From assembly GCA_017533795.1 (NCBI GenBank), contig JAFWIH010000003.1, positions 1 through 64,000 of the forward strand: a stretch of 64,000 nucleotides of DNA, given 5' to 3'. This DNA is from Clostridia bacterium. GTDB taxonomy: Bacteria > Bacillota > Clostridia > TANB77 > CAG-508. Shown here in pieces: positions 26,261 to 36,590 of this stretch; positions within the stretch are counted from its first letter, which is position 1; each line of letters begins with the position of its first letter. The notes under the pieces were generated by a model that was not told the origin of the DNA, searched no databases, and worked only from the letters and a program-made list of their open reading frames with translations. Both the position numbers and the translations under genes were made by a program.

Positions 26261-28633
26261 ATGATAAGCTTAGAATGGGTAAAAGATTACATAGATATTA
26301 ATGATCAGAATTTAAAAGAATTGGCTGTAAAAATTACTAAAGCAGGAATAAATGTTGAAAAAGTTATAGATAATCATATAGATAATCTAGTAATAGGTGA
26401 AGTAGAAGAATGCATAGACCATCCTAATAGCGACCGTTTACATATTTGTAAAGTAAACATTGGGGACAAAAAGACTATACAAATTATATGTGGGGCTCCA
26501 AATGTAAAAAAAGGCCTAAAAGTTATAGTAGCATTACCGGGAGCTGTTCTTCCAGGTGATTTTGAAATTAAAAAAAGTAAGATTCGTGGTGAAGAATCTA
26601 ATGGTATGTTATGTGCACTTTTTGAATTAGGGTTAGAAGAAAAAACAGAAGAATCATATAAAAGAGGAATAAAGGAATTAGCTCCAGATGCTCCAATAGG
26701 TGCTGATCCAATTGACTATTTAGGTCTTGCTGATACATTATATGAATTAGATGTTCACAAACATAGAAATAATGATTGCTATTATCATATAGGCTTTGCA
26801 TATGAAATTGGTGCAATTTTAAATAGGCCAGTTACATTACCAAAAGATAATTACAAAGAAATAAATGACAATATCGAAAAACACTTTAGTTTAAATGTAG
26901 ATACCGAAAAATGTCCTTTTTATTTAGCTAAAATGGTTAAAAACATTAAAATTGGTGAATCACCAGACTTTATAAAAAGAAGACTTACAGCTGCTGGAAT
27001 GCGACCAATTAATAATGTTGTAGATATATCAAACTATGTAATGCTAGAATATGGCCAACCATTACACTTTTTTGATAAAAGTAAACTAGGAAACAAAATA
27101 TTAGTTAGAGATGCAAAAGATGGAGAAAGTATTATAACATTAGATGGAAAAGAAAGAACCTTAAAAACAACTGATATTGTTATTACAGATGGAAATAAAC
27201 CAATTTGTATTGCAGGAGTAATGGGAGGAGAAAATACAGAAGTTGATAGTAATACAACAGAGATTTTAATTGAATCTGCAATTTTTGATTCAGTAAGAAT
27301 TAGATATACAGCAGCAAATCTTGACTTGAAAAGTGAAGCATCAATAAGATATGGAAAAGGTTTAAACTATGAATATACAGAAAAAGCAATTAATCGCGCT
27401 TGCTATCTTTTAGAAAAATATGCAGGTGCAAAAGTATTATCAGGAACTGTAAAACATGATAAAATTGATAAAACAGAAAAAATAGTTGAAGTAACACCTA
27501 AAGAAGCTGAAAAAATCTTAGGAATTACTATTTCTGAAGATGATATGAAGGTAGAATTAGAAAGACTTGGCTTTGACTATAAACTAAAAAATGGAGTGTT
27601 TACAGTTACAATACCAAGACGACGCCTAGACGTTGATCCAAATGTTAATGATATTGTTGAAGAAATAGCAAGATTATATGGATACCACAATTTGGTTTCT
27701 ACTCTTCCTAGAGTTCCGGTTAAAAGAGGACAGTATATTGGTGAAGTTAAATATCGTAAAGAGGTATCTAATAGGCTTAGAAGATTAGGATTAAATGAAA
27801 CTAAAACATATACTTTAGTTTCACCAGATATGGCTAATTTATTTGACTACGAGAAAAAAGAAAAAGTAGTTTTACCTAATCCTATGAGTATAGATAAAAG
27901 TATAGTAAGAACATCAATAATACCATCACTATTAAATGTTTATGATTATAACAAAAAACGTAAAGTGGAAGATGTTTTTATTTATGAGATATCAAAAACA
28001 TATAATAAAAAATATGAAGAAGAAATAAAGGTAGCTGGTCTATTAGCTGGTAAATATATGTCTAATGGCTGGAGTGAAAACAAAAAGGCTGATTTTTATT
28101 TAGTTAAAGGTATAGTTGAAAATCTTTTAGAATATATGGGTTTTTCAAATAGATACAGTTTTGAAGTCTCAAAGGCTACTGATTTACATCCTGGTATAAG
28201 TGCAGATATAAAGTTAGATAAAAAGAGAATTGGTATAATAGGTAGAGTCCATCCAAAACTTAATAAGGATGAAATATATGTATTTGAATTGTCTTTAAAT
28301 GCATTAATGAATGGTATAAAACCAATTAAGTTTAAAGAGGCACCAAAATATCCTGCAATTGAAAAGGATGCAGCATACATATTAGACAAAAATATTACTG
28401 CTGGAGAAGTTATAAAAACTATAAAAAATGCTGGAGGAAAATTACTAGTAAATATAGATATATTTGATATTTATACTGGAATAAATATTGGACATAATAA
28501 AAAATCTATAGCATTCAATTATACTTTTAGAGACAATACAAGAACTTTACGTGAAGAAGAGGTAATGGATGTATTTGATAAAATAAACAATAAAGTTTGT
28601 GAGATACACAATGCTAAGTTAAGAGATAAATAA
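26261..28633 (+). CDS. pheT: Phenylalanyl-tRNA synthetase beta subunit
   Basis: A 790-residue partner of PheS, giving tRNA binding, editing of mischarged Tyr-tRNA and structural support. Domains in order: EMAP-type tRNA-binding domain (about 40-150, HPNSDRLHICKVNIG, IICGAPNV), B3/B4 editing domain (about 205-385), B5 domain (about 400-475), core domain, and C-terminal ferredoxin-like anticodon-binding domain (about 690-790, YPAIEKDAAYILD, FTFRDNTRTL-like end). The ATG at 26261 is used because AAAGGAGAGCG precedes it; an in-frame upstream ATG lies inside pheS and has no ribosome site. Confidence 0.96.
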   Translation: MISLEWVKDYIDINDQNLKELAVKITKAGINVEKVIDNHIDNLVIGEVEECIDHPNSDRLHICKVNIGDKKTIQIICGAPNVKKGLKVIVALPGAVLPGDFEIKKSKIRGEESNGMLCALFELGLEEKTEESYKRGIKELAPDAPIGADPIDYLGLADTLYELDVHKHRNNDCYYHIGFAYEIGAILNRPVTLPKDNYKEINDNIEKHFSLNVDTEKCPFYLAKMVKNIKIGESPDFIKRRLTAAGMRPINNVVDISNYVMLEYGQPLHFFDKSKLGNKILVRDAKDGESIITLDGKERTLKTTDIVITDGNKPICIAGVMGGENTEVDSNTTEILIESAIFDSVRIRYTAANLDLKSEASIRYGKGLNYEYTEKAINRACYLLEKYAGAKVLSGTVKHDKIDKTEKIVEVTPKEAEKILGITISEDDMKVELERLGFDYKLKNGVFTVTIPRRRLDVDPNVNDIVEEIARLYGYHNLVSTLPRVPVKRGQYIGEVKYRKEVSNRLRRLGLNETKTYTLVSPDMANLFDYEKKEKVVLPNPMSIDKSIVRTSIIPSLLNVYDYNKKRKVEDVFIYEISKTYNKKYEEEIKVAGLLAGKYMSNGWSENKKADFYLVKGIVENLLEYMGFSNRYSFEVSKATDLHPGISADIKLDKKRIGIIGRVHPKLNKDEIYVFELSLNALMNGIKPIKFKEAPKYPAIEKDAAYILDKNITAGEVIKTIKNAGGKLLVNIDIFDIYTGINIGHNKKSIAFNYTFRDNTRTLREEEVMDVFDKINNKVCEIHNAKLRDK

Positions 28634-28859
28634 AAAATAATAATAGCTTTATGGCACACTAGCCGTAAGGCTTTTATTGTTTTCTTAAATAAATGTAATA
28701 AAAAAGTAATACAATTTTAAACAAAATGTTAAAAATTGATGTAATGTAGTTCCGTAAACAGATAGCGATGGTATATAGATTATGGCAAAAAAAACTATTT
28801 ACTATTCAAATAAAAGTTTATAAAATTAAGTAGATAAATTCTGTTTATGGAGGTTGCAA

Positions 28860-31800
28860 ATGATTAAAATCACTAATAGAATTTTAAAAATTAATTTTAT
28901 AATTTTTGTTATTGGAGTAATAATCCTCTGTGGACTGTACTTTAGTAGAAATGTAAATGAAATATCAACTAAAGTAGGTGTGTTAAGAAACTATGATGAA
29001 GAAACTTTAACAATTGGTCAAAACGGATATGTTTCTTCATCAGTTATAACTCAAAGAAAAACAGGGACTGGACCATTTGATGCAGATGATGAAGCTGGAA
29101 ATGATTCCACAGAAGACAATGATGTAGTTCGTTCATTTGACCAAATAACATGGACAATAGAAAACACAATGAAACTAAAAAATGAAGCATCAGGAGAAAG
29201 TTATAAAGGTGGTGTAATTAATATAAAAGCAGAATTACCATCTTCTTGTTCAAACTTGGTTAGTTGGGATCTTAATTCTATGAAGTGGATAGAAAATGGA
29301 GAAGTTTCTGAAGATGGAAGAATACTAACAGGTGAATACTCACTATCTACTAAAGAAGTTACTGTACCAGGAAAACAAACATTAGTATATGTCCTTCAAG
29401 TATTAGGTGCAACTAATGGACTAGACATAACGCCAACATTTACTACAAACTTAGCAGGAAATAATGATTCAGAAAAATGCGTAATTATAGATTCTTCAAC
29501 AATAGTTAGTGCAGCACCTAGACTAAACATACTATTAAGAAGAAACTCAAACATGAATTATAGATCATATTTTGATGATGCTACAGGAAACGAAACAAAT
29601 TCTAAAACAGAAACTTCAACTTATGGACGTTTACAAGGATATGGAATTACATTACAACTATACAATACAAGTAAGTCTAAAAAATTAAAAGGTATTGAAT
29701 TTCCTAAAGGAGACATTACTTTTGATTTAACCTTTAATGAGTTAATTGAAACAACTGATGTTACATTTGAAGAAAACTTTATGCCTAAAGTATGGGATTA
29801 CAAAGGTAATAGTACATCTAATACTGGAAATAATGGAAAGAACATGTATTGGATGGGAATGTCAGGTACAAAGGAAGCAAGGCAAGTAGCACCCTATAAT
29901 AGTGGCTCAACAAGAAGAACTTCATGCTATGATGGTGGAGATTGGAATATAGTTCAAGATACAAATAATCCTAATGTATATCATGTAACTGTAAGTAATT
30001 ATAAATTTGACACTGAAAATGTTTTTCCTACCAATAATGGTGGAGATGGAGTTAAAGTTGCAAGCAGATATGACGATAATATTGGATGCTTTAGTAGTGG
30101 ATATGTTCAGGCTATAATGCAAATGCCAGAAAATGTTGGTGAAACTCAAAACATTTATATGAAAGCAGAAGCATCTAACTTATATTTTAAATCATTATCA
30201 GATCAAGAGTGTAATGTTGAACAAAAAAATGATGATAACTTATCAAATGTATCTATTACATTGTACCCAGCTGGTTCTTTTTCTAAATACCAAACATTCC
30301 ATTCTTCAAGTTCAACATCTAGTAGCATAAATGCAAGCAATGTAACAAATTTAGGTTCAACAGACACAGCAGGTGATTCATATATACCTATAGGAGGGCA
30401 AGCTGTAATTGTAGGACAAGCAAACATTGGTGCATCAAATGAATCTATCACTAAAAGAATACACATTCTACAAAAATTTGATGATGAAGGCTTGCAACCA
30501 TTAGAAAATGCGAATATTAATTCTGGTTTAATACAAATTACAATGAATGGAAACTCTACTAAGGGAACATTAAAATTATTATATGCAGCAAAACCTGATA
30601 AAACAGGTTGGATAGACGACGATGAAATGCAAGATACAAGAGAAGAACAACTTATATATTTTTCAAGCTATCAAGAATTAAAAGATGCTGGATTTATATG
30701 TTGTGGTGTTTTAATTGAAAACACAGATATAACAGGATATCCAAGTTCATCTTACTATTATGGTATAAGAGTTAAAACAGCAGACAGTGCTACAATTGGA
30801 AGTGTATATCAAACAGTTAATGACCTAAGAGTATGGTATGAAAATACAGAAACTAATAACTTTAGTTGGTTAGACCAAGAATATGAGTATAACAATGAAA
30901 CAGGTTTACAATATATAAATCTAAACTATCCAACTCCTGATATTGAGCAATATAATGGAATTACCACTAATATTCAAAGATATGTAAAAACAGCTTATGA
31001 TGAAAATGGCCAAATTATATCTGGAACACACGGAGGTGGCTATAAATCTGGAAATTCAATATTGGTTATTGGAGCAGACTTAAAAATTAATAAGTCTATT
31101 GAAACTAAAAATACTGATGGCACAACGAAAATTAATTATGATATTGGAAAAAATGAAACTACTGTTACATATAAAATTAATCCAAGTATAACAAATACTT
31201 TATTAACACATGAAATAACAGAAATAAATTTAAAAATTACAGAAACATTACCTAAAGGGCTAACTTATGTTCCAGGAAGCTGTAATTATGCAGAACCGGA
31301 AATTACAACAAATGCAGATGAAAGTACAACTTTAGTTTGGTATAAATATAATTGTTCATCAAATGTAGATATTGAACCTATTACATATAATGCACATATA
31401 GATGAGGAAACACCAAATGGTAAGCAATATGAGACTGTTACTACAGTAGATGAAATAATTGCAGAAGGCGAAAGCAGTAAGATAGGTAATAGTAGAAAAG
31501 AAGATAGAATTGTAACAAACTCAATTCAAATAATTAACTTATCAAGTTATAGCCTTTATAAGACAACTGAAACTCCAATAATAGAAGTAAATGGAGATGT
31601 TCATTATAAAATAACAGTGTTAAATAAAACAGATGACAATGTTTCTGCATTTCAAATGTTAGATATATTACCATATAATGGAGATAACAGAGATACAGAT
31701 TATCAAGGAACTTATACAGTATCAAATATTACACTAAATCAAATAAATACAACAACAAATGAAATAATTACAGTAGATAATTATAAAATAAAAACAACAA

Positions 31801-34800
31801 ATGACGCAAGTGTAAAAACAAGTGTAACATCAAAAGATTCAGATTTAGGAGATGGATGGCTAGAAGTAACATCGGGGGCAGAAATAAATGCAGAATTAAA
31901 AGCTTTTGCAGTAATTGGTGAATTGCCGGGAAGGGCAAAATTAGAAGTAGATATGATTTTAAAAACAAATGGAAATAAACCATACGATAAATATAACAAC
32001 TCTGCAAGTGCACAAACAAATACTGAGACAGAAGAAATAGTAACTCCGATAATTGAAGCAAAAGTAATTAAAAGAATGTTAGATGGAAAAGTATGGTTTG
32101 ATAAAAATAAGGATGGCTTAATAAATGAAGAAGAATCATATTTATCAGGTGTTAATGTTACTCTATTAAATGCAGATGGTACAAAAGCACAAGATGTTAA
32201 TGGAAATGAAATAGCAACCGTAACAACAGGAACAAATGGATATTATAAATTTGAAGACATGAAAAAAGGAGACTATAAAGTCCAAATAGAATATAATAAT
32301 GAAGATGGTATAAGAGAAATAACTAAGAAGAATGTAGGATTAAATATAGAAATAAATAGTAAGTTCAATAGCAGTGCAAGTAGTACTCCAACAATAGCAT
32401 ATACAGATGTTATTGAAGGATTAAACAGTATAGCAAGTCCAGAATTAAAGGTAGAACATCAAAATGCAGGTATAACATATAAAGATACACAAGTTATAGT
32501 GCATCACTATATAGAAGGTACAACAACACGAGTACCATTAAAAACAGGAGGAACAGCAGGAGATGTAACAATTGAAGGAATAATAAAAGATAGTTATACA
32601 ACAAATCCTGTAGAAGTTCCAGAGTACTACGAATTAGTGACAACGCCAAGAAACGCAACAGGAACAATGACAGAAGATGCAATTGTTGTAACATATTATT
32701 ACAGATTAAAGAAATATCCATATACAGTAAACTATATAGATAAAGATACTAATACAAAAATAGAAGAATCAAAACAAGTAGAAAGCGTAACATATGGAAC
32801 TATAATAAATACAGCTGATGAAATAAAAACATATGAAAAATACACATATGACTCAGCAGATAAAGAAAGCTTAACAATAGGAACTGAAACAAACGAAATA
32901 ACCCTTTATTACATAAAGAAAAACGGAACAGTTACAACAAAATACATAGACAAAAATACTGGAGAAGAAATATTAGACCAAGATGGTACAAGCTTAGAAG
33001 AACAAACGACAGATAAAGTAGATAAATCATATACAACAATAAAGAAAAATATTGATGGATATACATATGTAGAGGATACAGGGAATACTACAGGAGTGTA
33101 TACTGTATCTCCAATAGAAGTAGTATATTATTATAAACAAAATGCTAGAGTTATTGTAAATTATATAGATAAAATAACAGGAAATAATTTAGATACATTA
33201 ACAAAAAATGGATTAGTAGGAGATAGCTATACATCACAATCAAAAGATTTTAACAAATATGTATTAGTAGAAAAACCTACTACAGAAACTGTAACAATGA
33301 CTCCAGAAGAAATAGTGCTAAACTACTACTATGTACATGTTTCAGGAGGAGTAGTTGAAAAACATATTGATGATATTACAGGAGAAATTTTATATAACAA
33401 AACACATACAGGAAACGAAGGAGACGCTTATAATATACCATCAAAAGAGTTTAGTAATTATGATTTAGTTGAAGAAAAAATGCCGTCAAACTCTTCAGGA
33501 ATAATGACAAAAGAAGATTTACCAATAGAAGTAAAATACTATTATAAATATAAAACACAAGTAACAACAAAATATATAGATAAAATAACTGGGGAGCCTT
33601 TAACCGATGATATTGTACAACCAGGTCATGAAGGAGATAGATATACTACCGAAAATAAAACTTTTGAAAATTATGACTTAGTAGAGTTACCATCAAATAA
33701 TAATGGCACAATGACAAAAGAGGCTATAACAGTAACATATTACTATGCTCATAAATCAGCTGGAGTAACAGTAAATCATTATGATGTAATAACAGGAGAA
33801 AAACTAAAGGCAGAGCAAAACATCTCAGGCCATGAAGGAGACGATTATGAAACAACAGAAGAAACATTTGAAGGCTATGATTTAGTAGAAGATAGATATC
33901 CAGCAAACAGTAAAGGAAAAATGACAATAGATGAAACTAGAGTGGACTATTACTATAAATATAGAACAACAGTAACAGCAAAATATATAGACAAAATTAC
34001 AGGAGAAGAAATATCAGAAAAAGTAATAATCCCAGGATATGAAAACGATGAATATAGAACAGAGCTTAAAGAAATAGAAGACTATGACTATATAGAAACA
34101 GAGTTACCAGAAAATGCGGAAGGAAGAATGACAAAAGATCCAATAGAAGTAATCTATTACTATAAGAAACCAGCAAAAGTTATAGTAAACTATGTAGAAG
34201 ACGGAACAGAAGAATCATTAGCAGAAAAGACTATAATAGAAGGTCATCAAAAAGATGAATATGAGACAGAACCCAAAGAAATAAAATATTATAAACTAAT
34301 AGAGGAAAAATATCCAGAAAATGCGAAAGGCGAAATGGATGATACAATAAATGTTACTTACTACTACAGAAAATTAACATTTAACTTAAAAGTAGATAAA
34401 GACATAGAAAGTGTTACATTAAATGGACAAGGTAAAACAAAAAATAATAAACTGTCAAAAGTTGAAATAAATAGAAAGAAAATAAATGGATCAAGCATAG
34501 AAGTAGTATATAAAATAAAAGTAACAAATGATGGAGAACTTGCAGGAAAAACACAAGTAAAAGAAAACATACCAAATGGAATGTCTATGAATTCATCTAA
34601 AAATAATGGATGGGTAATAAAAGATAGTGTAGCAACAATAGAAATAGAAAACATAAAACCTGGAGAAACCAAGGAATATAAAGTAGTATTAGATTGGATA
34701 GGAGGAGATAGCAATTTAGGAACGTTGTCAAATATTGCAGAGTTATCAAATATAGATAATGATGCAAAATATGATGAAACAACGACAGACGATAATAAAT

Positions 34801-34928
34801 CTAATGCTGATGTAATTATTGCAATAGGTACAGGTGAAAAAACATATATAATTATAGCTTTTATTGCTCTAGGAATACTTAGTTTAGCAGCAACAATTGT
34901 AATAATAGAATCTAAACAACAATCATAA
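28860..34928 (+). CDS. Giant modular surface protein with nine MucBP-like modules
   Basis: A 2022-residue exported protein. A start helix (INFIIFVIGVIILCGLYF) targets it to the membrane. A ~900-residue Ser/Thr/Asn-rich beta region follows, then DUF11-like modules (LPKGLTYVPGSCNY, MLDILPYNGDNR), an SdrD-like B module at 32065-32340 (DGKVWFDKNKDGLINEEES, with GYYKFEDMKKGDYKV), and nine MucBP-like modules at 32490-34375 (KYIDKITGE ... YYYK). The protein ends with a DUF11-like module, AIGTGEK, a hydrophobic helix and ESKQQS. MucBP modules bind mucin or act as spacers in lactobacilli and listeria. No LPXTG is present. ATG at 28860 fits GGAGG six bases upstream. Adhesion is inferred, not shown. Confidence 0.9.
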   Translation: MIKITNRILKINFIIFVIGVIILCGLYFSRNVNEISTKVGVLRNYDEETLTIGQNGYVSSSVITQRKTGTGPFDADDEAGNDSTEDNDVVRSFDQITWTIENTMKLKNEASGESYKGGVINIKAELPSSCSNLVSWDLNSMKWIENGEVSEDGRILTGEYSLSTKEVTVPGKQTLVYVLQVLGATNGLDITPTFTTNLAGNNDSEKCVIIDSSTIVSAAPRLNILLRRNSNMNYRSYFDDATGNETNSKTETSTYGRLQGYGITLQLYNTSKSKKLKGIEFPKGDITFDLTFNELIETTDVTFEENFMPKVWDYKGNSTSNTGNNGKNMYWMGMSGTKEARQVAPYNSGSTRRTSCYDGGDWNIVQDTNNPNVYHVTVSNYKFDTENVFPTNNGGDGVKVASRYDDNIGCFSSGYVQAIMQMPENVGETQNIYMKAEASNLYFKSLSDQECNVEQKNDDNLSNVSITLYPAGSFSKYQTFHSSSSTSSSINASNVTNLGSTDTAGDSYIPIGGQAVIVGQANIGASNESITKRIHILQKFDDEGLQPLENANINSGLIQITMNGNSTKGTLKLLYAAKPDKTGWIDDDEMQDTREEQLIYFSSYQELKDAGFICCGVLIENTDITGYPSSSYYYGIRVKTADSATIGSVYQTVNDLRVWYENTETNNFSWLDQEYEYNNETGLQYINLNYPTPDIEQYNGITTNIQRYVKTAYDENGQIISGTHGGGYKSGNSILVIGADLKINKSIETKNTDGTTKINYDIGKNETTVTYKINPSITNTLLTHEITEINLKITETLPKGLTYVPGSCNYAEPEITTNADESTTLVWYKYNCSSNVDIEPITYNAHIDEETPNGKQYETVTTVDEIIAEGESSKIGNSRKEDRIVTNSIQIINLSSYSLYKTTETPIIEVNGDVHYKITVLNKTDDNVSAFQMLDILPYNGDNRDTDYQGTYTVSNITLNQINTTTNEIITVDNYKIKTTNDASVKTSVTSKDSDLGDGWLEVTSGAEINAELKAFAVIGELPGRAKLEVDMILKTNGNKPYDKYNNSASAQTNTETEEIVTPIIEAKVIKRMLDGKVWFDKNKDGLINEEESYLSGVNVTLLNADGTKAQDVNGNEIATVTTGTNGYYKFEDMKKGDYKVQIEYNNEDGIREITKKNVGLNIEINSKFNSSASSTPTIAYTDVIEGLNSIASPELKVEHQNAGITYKDTQVIVHHYIEGTTTRVPLKTGGTAGDVTIEGIIKDSYTTNPVEVPEYYELVTTPRNATGTMTEDAIVVTYYYRLKKYPYTVNYIDKDTNTKIEESKQVESVTYGTIINTADEIKTYEKYTYDSADKESLTIGTETNEITLYYIKKNGTVTTKYIDKNTGEEILDQDGTSLEEQTTDKVDKSYTTIKKNIDGYTYVEDTGNTTGVYTVSPIEVVYYYKQNARVIVNYIDKITGNNLDTLTKNGLVGDSYTSQSKDFNKYVLVEKPTTETVTMTPEEIVLNYYYVHVSGGVVEKHIDDITGEILYNKTHTGNEGDAYNIPSKEFSNYDLVEEKMPSNSSGIMTKEDLPIEVKYYYKYKTQVTTKYIDKITGEPLTDDIVQPGHEGDRYTTENKTFENYDLVELPSNNNGTMTKEAITVTYYYAHKSAGVTVNHYDVITGEKLKAEQNISGHEGDDYETTEETFEGYDLVEDRYPANSKGKMTIDETRVDYYYKYRTTVTAKYIDKITGEEISEKVIIPGYENDEYRTELKEIEDYDYIETELPENAEGRMTKDPIEVIYYYKKPAKVIVNYVEDGTEESLAEKTIIEGHQKDEYETEPKEIKYYKLIEEKYPENAKGEMDDTINVTYYYRKLTFNLKVDKDIESVTLNGQGKTKNNKLSKVEINRKKINGSSIEVVYKIKVTNDGELAGKTQVKENIPNGMSMNSSKNNGWVIKDSVATIEIENIKPGETKEYKVVLDWIGGDSNLGTLSNIAELSNIDNDAKYDETTTDDNKSNADVIIAIGTGEKTYIIIAFIALGILSLAATIVIIESKQQS
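32490..34375 (+). repeat. Nine tandem MucBP-like coding modules of about 70 codons
   Basis: Modules begin near 32490, 32710, 32925, 33148, 33345, 33553, 33757, 33963 and 34170. Each opens with a strand like VTTKYIDKITGE and closes with a YYY motif. They are similar at protein level but clearly diverged, so they are not a recent expansion. Confidence 0.85.
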
Positions 34929-34940
34929 AACAAATTAAAT

Positions 34941-34981
34941 TCCCATATAAATATAATAAATATTTGTATGGGAGTTTTTTT
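34941..34981 (+). terminator. Terminator overlapping the cwlD ribosome-binding site
   Basis: A 13-bp stem with one G-T pair (34941-34953 with 34961-34973), 7-nt loop and a T7 tract. The 3' arm contains the GGGAG that is the only ribosome site for the amidase gene, whose ATG immediately follows the T tract at 34982. The same hairpin can therefore stop transcription and hide the ribosome site. Confidence 0.8.
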
Positions 34982-35692
34982 ATGTTAGTTTTAAGTAGAA
35001 AAAGATTATCATTTATTGTAGGATGCTTATTTGTATCAATATTTACCTTTATGTTTGTGACAGGAAAAAAAGAGGAAAACATTATTCCTACTGTAAGTTT
35101 ACCTGTATCTGGAAAAACCATTGTTGTAGATGCAGGTCATGGTGTGCCTGATGAGGGAGCGGAATCAAGTAATGGAACGTCAGAGGCAGAGACCAATCTA
35201 AAAATAGCATTAAAACTACAAGAACTATTAGAGCAAAGTGGATGTACGGTAATTCTAACACGTTCTGACGAAAATGCAATTTATGATTTGGATAGTAAGA
35301 CACTAAAGCAAAAGAAAATATCTGACATTCATAATAGGGTAAAAATAGGAAATGAATCTCAAGCAGATGCCTTTGTATCAATACACTTAAATAAAATCCC
35401 GCAGCAACAGTATGACGGATGGCAGACTTTTTATAAGGCTGAAAGTGAAGAAGGGAGAAAACTTGCAATAAGTATACAAGAGGCTATTTCTAAAGCGGTA
35501 CAAACAGAGAATAATAGAGTAGCAAAAAGCATAGATAACATTTATATAATAAAACATGTAGAAATACCAACAACTATTGTAGAATGCGGATTTTTATCAA
35601 ATCCTGATGAAGAAAAAAAGCTTTTAGATAATAATTACCAAGATAAATTAGCGTGGGGGATTTATAATGGAATAATTAATTATTTTATGTAA
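34982..35692 (+). CDS. cwlD: N-acetylmuramoyl-L-alanine amidase, CwlD-like
   Basis: A 236-residue Amidase_3 enzyme that cleaves the lactyl-peptide bond of peptidoglycan. CwlD starts muramic-delta-lactam formation in spore cortex. An N-terminal helix (FIVGCLFVSIFTFMFVTG) anchors or exports it. Zinc and catalytic motifs are present: DAGHG, SEAETNL, SIHLNK and VECGFLSNPDEEKKL. Length and single-domain form fit CwlD rather than vegetative autolysins, which carry binding repeats. ATG at 34982 is used because GGAG lies seven bases upstream; an in-frame TTG at 34964 is inside the hairpin. A GerS-like gene, whose product in C. difficile partners CwlD, lies 2.5 kb downstream. Confidence 0.85.
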   Translation: MLVLSRKRLSFIVGCLFVSIFTFMFVTGKKEENIIPTVSLPVSGKTIVVDAGHGVPDEGAESSNGTSEAETNLKIALKLQELLEQSGCTVILTRSDENAIYDLDSKTLKQKKISDIHNRVKIGNESQADAFVSIHLNKIPQQQYDGWQTFYKAESEEGRKLAISIQEAISKAVQTENNRVAKSIDNIYIIKHVEIPTTIVECGFLSNPDEEKKLLDNNYQDKLAWGIYNGIINYFM

Positions 35693-35698
35693 AATTTA

Positions 35699-35727
35699 TT
35701 GACTTTTTAGGGTTTTCATTGTATTAT
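35699..35727 (+). promoter_or_regulatory. Putative promoter of minD
   Basis: TTGACT and TATTAT with 17-bp spacing. A second TATAAT overlaps at 35725-35730. Confidence 0.5.
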
Positions 35728-35774
35728 AATAAAAGTTAAAATAAGTGTTTTGAAAATCCTAAGGAGGAAAAATA

Positions 35775-36569
35775 ATGGGAGAAGTTATAGTTATAACATC
35801 AGGTAAAGGCGGAGTAGGAAAAACAACAACAACTGCTAATTTAGGTTCAAGCTTAGCACTAGAAGGGAAAAAGGTTGCATTAATTGATACAGACATTGGA
35901 CTTCGTAACTTAGACGTAGTTATGGGGTTAGAAAACAGAATTGTGTATGACATAGTAGATGTAGTAGAAGGAAAATGCAAATTAAGGCAAGCTCTTATAA
36001 AAGATAAGAGATTTAAAGAATTATACTTACTACCAGCCGCACAAACAAGAGATAAAAGCGCTGTAAATGAAGAACAAATGATAGAATTAACAAAGAAACT
36101 TAAAGAAGAATTTGACTATATCTTAGTAGATTGCCCAGCAGGTATTGAACAAGGATTTAAAAATGCTATTGCAGGTGCGGATAGAGCAATAGTGGTTACA
36201 ACAGCTGAAATATCATCAATACGTGATGCAGACAGAATTATAGGACTTTTAGAATCATCAGATATTAAAAATCCAGAATTAGTTGTAAACAGAATAAGAC
36301 CAAATATGGTAAGAAAAGGCGAAATGATGGATGTTGATGATATAGTAGATTTGTTATCAATTGATCTTATTGGCGTTGTGCCAGATGATGAATATATAAT
36401 TACTCAAACTAACAAAGGTGAACCAGTCATCCAAAATAGAAAAGCTCCTTCAGGTAAAGCATATTTGGAAATAGCTAAGAGAGTATTGGGCGAAAATATA
36501 GAAGTAACAATTCCAGGTAGAGATGAAGGCTTTTTTGCAAAAATAAAAAAAATATTTAAAAAATCATAA
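35775..36569 (+). CDS. minD: Septum-site determining ATPase MinD
   Basis: A 264-residue ParA-type ATPase that binds the membrane as a dimer and helps keep FtsZ rings away from cell poles. It has deviant Walker A GKGGVGKT (10-17), DTDIGLRNLD, VDCPAGIEQGF, and a C-terminal amphipathic helix GFFAKIKKIFKK that is the membrane-targeting sequence. AAGGAGG lies seven bases before the ATG. minE follows after 21 bp; minC is not upstream as in many genomes. Confidence 0.96.
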   Translation: MGEVIVITSGKGGVGKTTTTANLGSSLALEGKKVALIDTDIGLRNLDVVMGLENRIVYDIVDVVEGKCKLRQALIKDKRFKELYLLPAAQTRDKSAVNEEQMIELTKKLKEEFDYILVDCPAGIEQGFKNAIAGADRAIVVTTAEISSIRDADRIIGLLESSDIKNPELVVNRIRPNMVRKGEMMDVDDIVDLLSIDLIGVVPDDEYIITQTNKGEPVIQNRKAPSGKAYLEIAKRVLGENIEVTIPGRDEGFFAKIKKIFKKS

Positions 36570-36590
36570 ACCAAAGTTGGAGGGCGAATA

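Noticed and set aside
28634..28690. Terminator after pheT
   Set aside because: Only a 4-bp AGCC/GGCT stem and an imperfect outer pairing were found, too weak to call.
28690..28855. c-di-GMP or other riboswitch before the giant surface gene
   Set aside because: The leader is long, and GGDEF/HD-GYP genes are present, but the conserved GEMM-type cores are not recognisable.
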